Source: Thermoplasmata archaeon (GTDB taxonomy: Archaea > Thermoplasmatota > Thermoplasmata > Thermoplasmatales > Thermoplasmataceae). Taken from it: a stretch of 37,725 bases of DNA. The stretch is from assembly GCA_015520045.1 (NCBI GenBank), contig WAQW01000051.1:1-37725 (forward strand), read 5' to 3'. Each line of letters opens with the position of its first letter. The first letter of the stretch is position 1. Below are positions 33,984 to 37,725 of this stretch, one piece after another. The translations under genes and the position numbers were made by a program. The notes beneath the pieces were generated by a model, which was not told where the DNA came from, ran no database searches, and was given only the letters and a program-made list of their open reading frames with translations.

Positions 33984-34712
33984 TCACATCCTCACTGGTT
34001 TTAGACTCCTTCTCTTAAGTAGAAATGAGCCAATAATTAAAAACACAAGACCGATAAATATTTCCAGAATTCCACCACTAAGGAACAACATTGAAAACGG
34101 ATCTGAGATTCCTATGGAATAGAAGCCGGTGAGCGCATAGAATATGAAATTTTTATCAGATGCTTTAGAAAAGATATCAGGTAAAGCTATTAGGAACAGA
34201 ACCAATGTAGAACTCACGGGTATGATTAGATTTCTGATTAATATGGAAATGAGGAAACCGGTCCCTATCACCATAACAGAGAATGAGAGAATGTAGAACA
34301 ACATTTCAAACAATGCAGGCAAAGTTTCCCCGAACTCAAAAAGATAGATGTTCACGGAAAAAATGAGGGTGGATAACAAGGTGGGATAAATCACGGCCCA
34401 AATAAAGGAAAACACCATAACTCTTTTTGCGCTATAACCTAATGCTACAAGGGTTAGAATCTTCCCACTCTCAAGCAGATAAGTGAAGGCATAAACGTTA
34501 ACTGCCAATACCATAACATAAAAGACATATATCTCCTTCAATAACAATCCAGTAGAGATTATGGTTCTTAAAGATCCGACGATCGGCCACTGTGGGCCAG
34601 AGCCTGAGATATAGAAATCAAAAACCAATGCAGCAAATAGCACCGTTAATTCGGATAAGAAATATGGATCCATTTCAAAAGAAATCAATCTACCAAGTGC
34701 GAATCTACTCAT
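33984..34712 (-). CDS. ABC-2 type permease-like membrane protein
   Basis: This 242-residue protein has about six membrane segments, including VLFAALVFDFYIS, VIWAVIYPTLLSTLIFSV-like stretches reading FIWAVIYPTLLSTLIFSV, and a C-terminal GLVFLIIGSFLLKRRSL. Its position directly after an ABC ATPase identifies it as the transmembrane half of an ABC-2 transporter. I choose ATG 34712, which overlaps the ATPase stop by eight bases; the longer frame from 34772 lies inside the ATPase gene. Confidence 0.8.
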   Translation of the reverse strand: MSRFALGRLISFEMDPYFLSELTVLFAALVFDFYISGSGPQWPIVGSLRTIISTGLLLKEIYVFYVMVLAVNVYAFTYLLESGKILTLVALGYSAKRVMVFSFIWAVIYPTLLSTLIFSVNIYLFEFGETLPALFEMLFYILSFSVMVIGTGFLISILIRNLIIPVSSTLVLFLIALPDIFSKASDKNFIFYALTGFYSIGISDPFSMLFLSGGILEIFIGLVFLIIGSFLLKRRSLKPVRM

Positions 34713-35571
34713 ATAAAACACCCATCTCTCCTGGCAATGAAAAAAATGAGAGAATTCTAACTCCATTCTCATTTGCGAGTCTAGCGCAATCCTCCATACC
34801 CAGTGATGTGAAAATTGAATCTTGATTTAGGGAAGCCTCATTATCTAATTTTTTGATCAAATCAAGCATCAGATCGTTTTTATCTGTTCTAAGAACGCTT
34901 ATGAAGGAAATATTCTCTTTCCCCTTTATTGATTTAATGCTCCCATCTACAAGTAGTAAAATGCGATCATAGATAGTCATAATTTCATCAAATACGTGTG
35001 TTGAGATCAAAAAGAGGGAATTTGTTTGTTTGGCCTTTTTTCTTATTACAGAGGCAACAATTGATCGTTTGCTAACATCAAGATTAGAATTAGGCTCATC
35101 GAGCATGAAGATTGATGAATCAGTGCTGAGGTAGCAGGAAAGCATTACAAGTTGACTCTCTCCCATGCTCAGGGACTGAAACGTGGATGAAAGCGCATAA
35201 TCCATTCCAAACATCCCCATGTAATTAAGTATTTCCTCTTTCCCTGTGCCTTTTAAGCTGGAGAACCAGTATATGTACTCCTTAACTGAACTCGAACCCA
35301 AAGTCGCTGGCCTTTCAGGCATAAATGAAACTTCACTCAGAACCTCATGATGCTGCTTAACAGGATCGACGCCGTTGATTCGTACACTTCCCGCATCTGG
35401 TGAAATAATCCCGTTTATAAGATATAGAAGAGTGCTTTTACCTGCACCATTATCTCCCGCGAGAATGTTGATTCCATCGTACAGTTCAAAGTTTATGTTG
35501 TCCAGCACCCTTCTTTTTTTGAAGAATTTCGTCAAGCCACTGCAAGAAATTACATTTGATGATGACACCAT
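34705..35571 (-). CDS. ABC transporter ATPase
   Basis: This 288-residue ATPase has Walker A AGDNGAGKST (38-47), a variant signature LSMGESQ (about 134-140), Walker B SIFMLDEP and the H-loop STHVFDE (His192). The signature LSMGE departs from LSGGQ but such forms are common in ABC-2 exporters. ATG 35571 is chosen for AGGAGAT just upstream; it is five bases after the previous stop, and the frame from 35628 is inside the previous gene. It is the motor for the permease downstream. The surface proteins on both sides suggest a dedicated substrate. Confidence 0.85.
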   Translation of the reverse strand: MVSSSNVISCSGLTKFFKKRRVLDNINFELYDGINILAGDNGAGKSTLLYLINGIISPDAGSVRINGVDPVKQHHEVLSEVSFMPERPATLGSSSVKEYIYWFSSLKGTGKEEILNYMGMFGMDYALSSTFQSLSMGESQLVMLSCYLSTDSSIFMLDEPNSNLDVSKRSIVASVIRKKAKQTNSLFLISTHVFDEIMTIYDRILLLVDGSIKSIKGKENISFISVLRTDKNDLMLDLIKKLDNEASLNQDSIFTSLGMEDCARLANENGVRILSFFSLPGEMGVLYE

Positions 35572-35575
35572 CAAT

Positions 35576-36445
35576 TCATCTCCTTCTCTTCCTTGAAATT
35601 CTTCTGTATATGGATACCATGTATACAACCCCTATAATCCACAAAAGTGGAACTATTGCTAAATATCTATCCAAGTAGTATGATAGATTCAGGGTGTCTA
35701 CACCAACGTTTGTCTTCTGTAATTTGATACTAAAAAGAGTTACATTAGAAACCGATGAATTATCGAAAAGAGCCGCTATGACGGAAGAGTTTCCTGACAT
35801 AAGGAGATAAGATAAAAATGCTCCTCCAGATCTGGAGTTAATGTAATACAGGTAATTGCCTCTCGCCTGATTGGTGACGTTTTTTAAAAACCCCTTTGGT
35901 TCTTGAGGTACATTTATGAGATCAAATTTTTCTGAAATAGAATTAAGCGAATACCTTCCATTACTTACAGAAGAAAAATACCAATAGGTTGATTTACCGG
36001 TATATTTTGCTGTCAAGTTAAAAACGTCGATAAAAATGGTGTTACTTCCCATACTATTATTAGGAAAGAAGGAACGTGTAATCTCCGAGGTCTTGCTCTC
36101 CACCAAATTAAATGATTTTGCCAGCTTGACCTTTAGGGATGTGGGAACATTTTGATAATATAACCTTATATTGAAAATAACCTTCTCACTTTCAACTGTC
36201 ACATTTATATAGCCATCTACAAAATTCATGTTGGATAATTTTTTACTGAGTGTATTTTCCTTATAGAAATTGATTGTGCCGCCCGTAGACTCTATTATAT
36301 AGCTGTAGGTGGCTCCAGAATTCAAAGATCCTTCTACAAGGGAATTGTTTAAAGATTCAGCCTTCAACACAGGAACAAATAGAAGAATTGCGGATAAAAT
36401 TAACAGAACAACAAGTATCACAGTTATGAACATCCTCAACCTCAA
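35576..36445 (-). CDS. Membrane-anchored surface protein of the ABC cluster (TM-ectodomain-TM)
   Basis: This 289-residue protein has an N-terminal helix (about 6-28), a long outer domain with several N-glycosylation sequons (NNS, NVTV-type, NLTAKY, NQAR region), and a C-terminal helix (about 262-281) followed by RRISRKRRR. I recognise no family. The TTG start at 36445 has AGGAGGTG eight bases upstream, a strong ribosome site; ATG 36433 is the alternative. It lies just upstream of the ATPase, four bases apart, in the position of GldG- or NosD-like accessory proteins of other ABC-2 systems, but that is only analogy. Confidence 0.7.
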   Translation of the reverse strand: MRLRMFITVILVVLLILSAILLFVPVLKAESLNNSLVEGSLNSGATYSYIIESTGGTINFYKENTLSKKLSNMNFVDGYINVTVESEKVIFNIRLYYQNVPTSLKVKLAKSFNLVESKTSEITRSFFPNNSMGSNTIFIDVFNLTAKYTGKSTYWYFSSVSNGRYSLNSISEKFDLINVPQEPKGFLKNVTNQARGNYLYYINSRSGGAFLSYLLMSGNSSVIAALFDNSSVSNVTLFSIKLQKTNVGVDTLNLSYYLDRYLAIVPLLWIIGVVYMVSIYRRISRKRRR

Positions 36446-36563
36446 GCAGTGAGCACCTCCTGAAAGATCCGCATATTATACATCATAAAATGGTAACTCT
36501 TAATGGTGACTGTTTCTGTTAAAATAATCAATAGATAGAAAATATGATGAAATTTACTTATTT

Positions 36564-37376
36564 CTATCCACCTCCAGATGCTGCAAACCTTTCCGCTGCG
36601 TTTGTAATGGCCATATAAGCTGCAAGTTTAGCGCTGAGGACCCCGTTGTATTTAACCCAATATTTTATATATATGTGCCCGTTGCCCATTACTAGATAAC
36701 CTACCATGATATTGGTGTACATATTATTCAACGGGCTGCTCTCACCATATACTAGAGCATAATTTACCATCATAACATCAGCAAGAAATATTTCAACTTG
36801 AGTACCATTGGAATTCGTGTAATTTTTGAAATGATATGGTCCATTTTTGCTGATAACTTCTCCTCCGGGGAATCCTGATACTTTTGCATTTAAATTAAGG
36901 GAAGGAGGTTTGATCATTTTCCCCCCTTCGTAATAGTTTGTCACATTAAAATATACCACTTCTTTGGAGTGAACTATGTACCAGAATGACCACCACGGAG
37001 TGTTGTTTGTTATTGAAAATTCCATTGACGCGGATGTTGGATACGGTGGCGTGTTTCCCCCACCACCATTACCCCCGGGTGGCATTATAACACTAGGAAT
37101 GAAGTTAACACCCACTGGCAAATTATTTAATCCCCGGTCTGAGGCACTCACTATACCGCCCAGTGAGGATACAAACAAGGAAAACACTCTAAAAAAGGCA
37201 ACAACTCCAAAAAGTGCTGAAAGAGCATCTAGCATAGATACATCTTCGTCGAGAACAGATGTAATATTCTCTGATCTCTCGTTTTGAGAATTGCCTCTCC
37301 ACTCACCTCTAATCATATAGGAATGTTTTCCAGGTCCTCTATCAAGCTTCCATAGAAACGAATTCCTTCTTAGCAT
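36564..37376 (-). CDS. Type II membrane surface protein with Gly/Pro-rich linker and GGG end
   Basis: This 270-residue protein has a hydrophilic N-terminal part of about 47 residues, one hydrophobic helix (about 49-75), and then a PPGGNGGGGNTPPYP linker followed by an outer domain of about 150 residues rich in aromatic residues and sequons (WWSFWYIV, NVTNYY). The C-terminus is a hydrophobic, alanine-rich segment ending NAAERFAASGGG. I recognise no family. ATG 37376 is about 25 bases from a TATA box, so the mRNA is probably leaderless. It is the first gene of the accessory ABC cluster and may be its substrate or receptor; both are inference. Confidence 0.65.
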   Translation of the reverse strand: MLRRNSFLWKLDRGPGKHSYMIRGEWRGNSQNERSENITSVLDEDVSMLDALSALFGVVAFFRVFSLFVSSLGGIVSASDRGLNNLPVGVNFIPSVIMPPGGNGGGGNTPPYPTSASMEFSITNNTPWWSFWYIVHSKEVVYFNVTNYYEGGKMIKPPSLNLNAKVSGFPGGEVISKNGPYHFKNYTNSNGTQVEIFLADVMMVNYALVYGESSPLNNMYTNIMVGYLVMGNGHIYIKYWVKYNGVLSAKLAAYMAITNAAERFAASGGG

Positions 37377-37395
37377 CGGATATTGTAATGTTGCA

Positions 37396-37413
37396 ATATA
37401 TATATATATATAT
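37396..37413 (-). promoter_or_regulatory. (AT)9 run acting as TATA box
   Basis: Eighteen bases of alternating A and T lie 20-37 bases before ATG 37376. This is where the TATA box of the leaderless gene should be. Dinucleotide runs of this length can change size by slippage. Confidence 0.5.
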
Positions 37414-37524
37414 TATGTTCCAGTAGATACTACAAATATCTAACATAAGCACTTATAGCGGGGTCAGGTGAGTCTGAGAATGCTTGATATAAATCCCCGA
37501 AATCATAGTATCTGATAAATCTAC

Positions 37525-37683
37525 ATGGAAAATGATAACAATTTGATTTTTTATGAATCTAGACAATTTGGTCAAAATGTAGGAATGTCAAAGGATAGTG
37601 TACCGAATTTTGTGTATAAGGATCTGGTACTAACAGTACTAACAGTACTAACTAGAGCCAGAAACCATGGGAGAAGCCCATAG
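37525..37683 (+). CDS. Small 52-residue open frame with tandem VLT repeat
   Basis: The frame runs from ATG 37525 to TAG 37681-37683. GATATAAATC near 37488-37497 is a plausible promoter, about 9 bases leader. The product (FYESRQFGQNVGMSKDSVPN, then YKDLVLTVLTVLTRARN) contains three copies of VLT made by three perfect 9-bp repeats (37627-37653). The family is unknown; it could be a remnant. Confidence 0.35.
   Translation: MENDNNLIFYESRQFGQNVGMSKDSVPNFVYKDLVLTVLTVLTRARNHGRSP
37627..37653. repeat. Three 9-bp tandem repeats
   Basis: GTACTAACA is repeated three times, with only the last base of the third copy changed. The period of nine keeps the reading frame of the small gene around it (VLT-VLT-VLT). 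Confidence 0.7.
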
Positions 37684-37693
37684 GGGAAATCTC

Positions 37694-37725
37694 ATGAAGA
37701 AGAAAAGGATGCCTCCTGAAACCAC
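37694..37725 (+). CDS. Start of a gene cut by the right window edge
   Basis: ATG 37694 is preceded by AGGGGA eight bases upstream and begins 10 bases after the previous stop. Only MKKKRMPPET is visible. The frame is open back to an in-frame ATG at 37667, so the true start may be earlier. The basic, proline-containing start gives no family clue. Confidence 0.35.
   Translation, partial: MKKKRMPPET

Noticed and set aside
1-37725. CRISPR array or cas genes
   Set aside because: No regularly spaced direct repeats and no Cas-type protein were seen anywhere in the window. The only tandem repeat is three 9-bp units near the right end.
1-37725. rRNA genes or a replication origin
   Set aside because: No rRNA core sequences, Orc1/Cdc6 gene or cluster of origin boxes was recognised.

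Overview
The window is chromosomal DNA from an archaeon, most likely an acidophilic member of the Thermoplasmatales. The archaeal assignment rests on rpo11, aEF1B, tiaS, archaeal Trm-G10, Trm5, Hel308, an archaetidylinositol-phosphate-synthase-type enzyme, and many promoters whose TATA box lies about 25 bases before the start codon (leaderless mRNAs). The acidophile and Thermoplasmatales assignment is inference from a secreted sedolisin-type acid protease, a sulfide:quinone oxidoreductase-like flavoprotein with a DUF1641 partner, and the style of the dead transposases. Species cannot be fixed from the sequence alone.

Layout. Positions 1-1830 are an accessory edge: a truncated membrane-protein gene, a decayed insertion sequence (about 175-1355) and a small coding remnant. 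Next come a DrrAB-type ABC exporter behind a 16-bp perfect palindrome (1751-3607), a DUF488 gene and a small two-helix membrane protein. Positions 4471-8026 hold the most striking locus: a compact three-gene minus-strand operon encoding a two-helix VirB2/CedA1-like small protein, a seven-helix VirB6/CedA-like protein and a VirB4/HerA-like ATPase (CedB-like). No relaxase or coupling protein is present. I read it as a candidate archaeal DNA-import (Ced-like) or minimal type IV secretion machine.

Positions 8303-13391 (minus strand) carry a hot-dog thioesterase, the sedolisin, a cytosolic-looking BtuF-like protein, Trm-G10 and rpo11. Positions 13713-16256 (plus strand) carry the SQR-like/DUF1641 pair and octanoyltransferase LipB. 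Positions 16225-21062 hold aldehyde/P5C dehydrogenase, threonine synthase, tRNA-Gly(CCC) and glutamate dehydrogenase, a catabolic set that fits peptide feeding. A dead IS4/IS5-type transposase with two dyads follows. Then come a small zinc-ribbon gene with aEF1B, a GT21-like glycosyltransferase and a phosphoglucosamine/phosphomannomutase.

Positions 24834-30998 form a tightly packed minus-strand operon (hel308, trm5, uppS, tiaS, an AK6/Fap7-like kinase, a CDP-alcohol phosphatidyltransferase). It is divergent from a RibD-type reductase/adenosylhomocysteinase operon, and both appear to share one symmetric TATA element in a 43-bp gap. After tRNA-Thr(GGT) and a coding remnant, positions 33368-37376 are a second accessory island: an ABC-2 transporter with three predicted surface-exposed membrane proteins of unknown function, driven from a promoter whose TATA box is an (AT)9 run. 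The window ends in a short open frame with an in-frame 9-bp repeat and the beginning of another gene.
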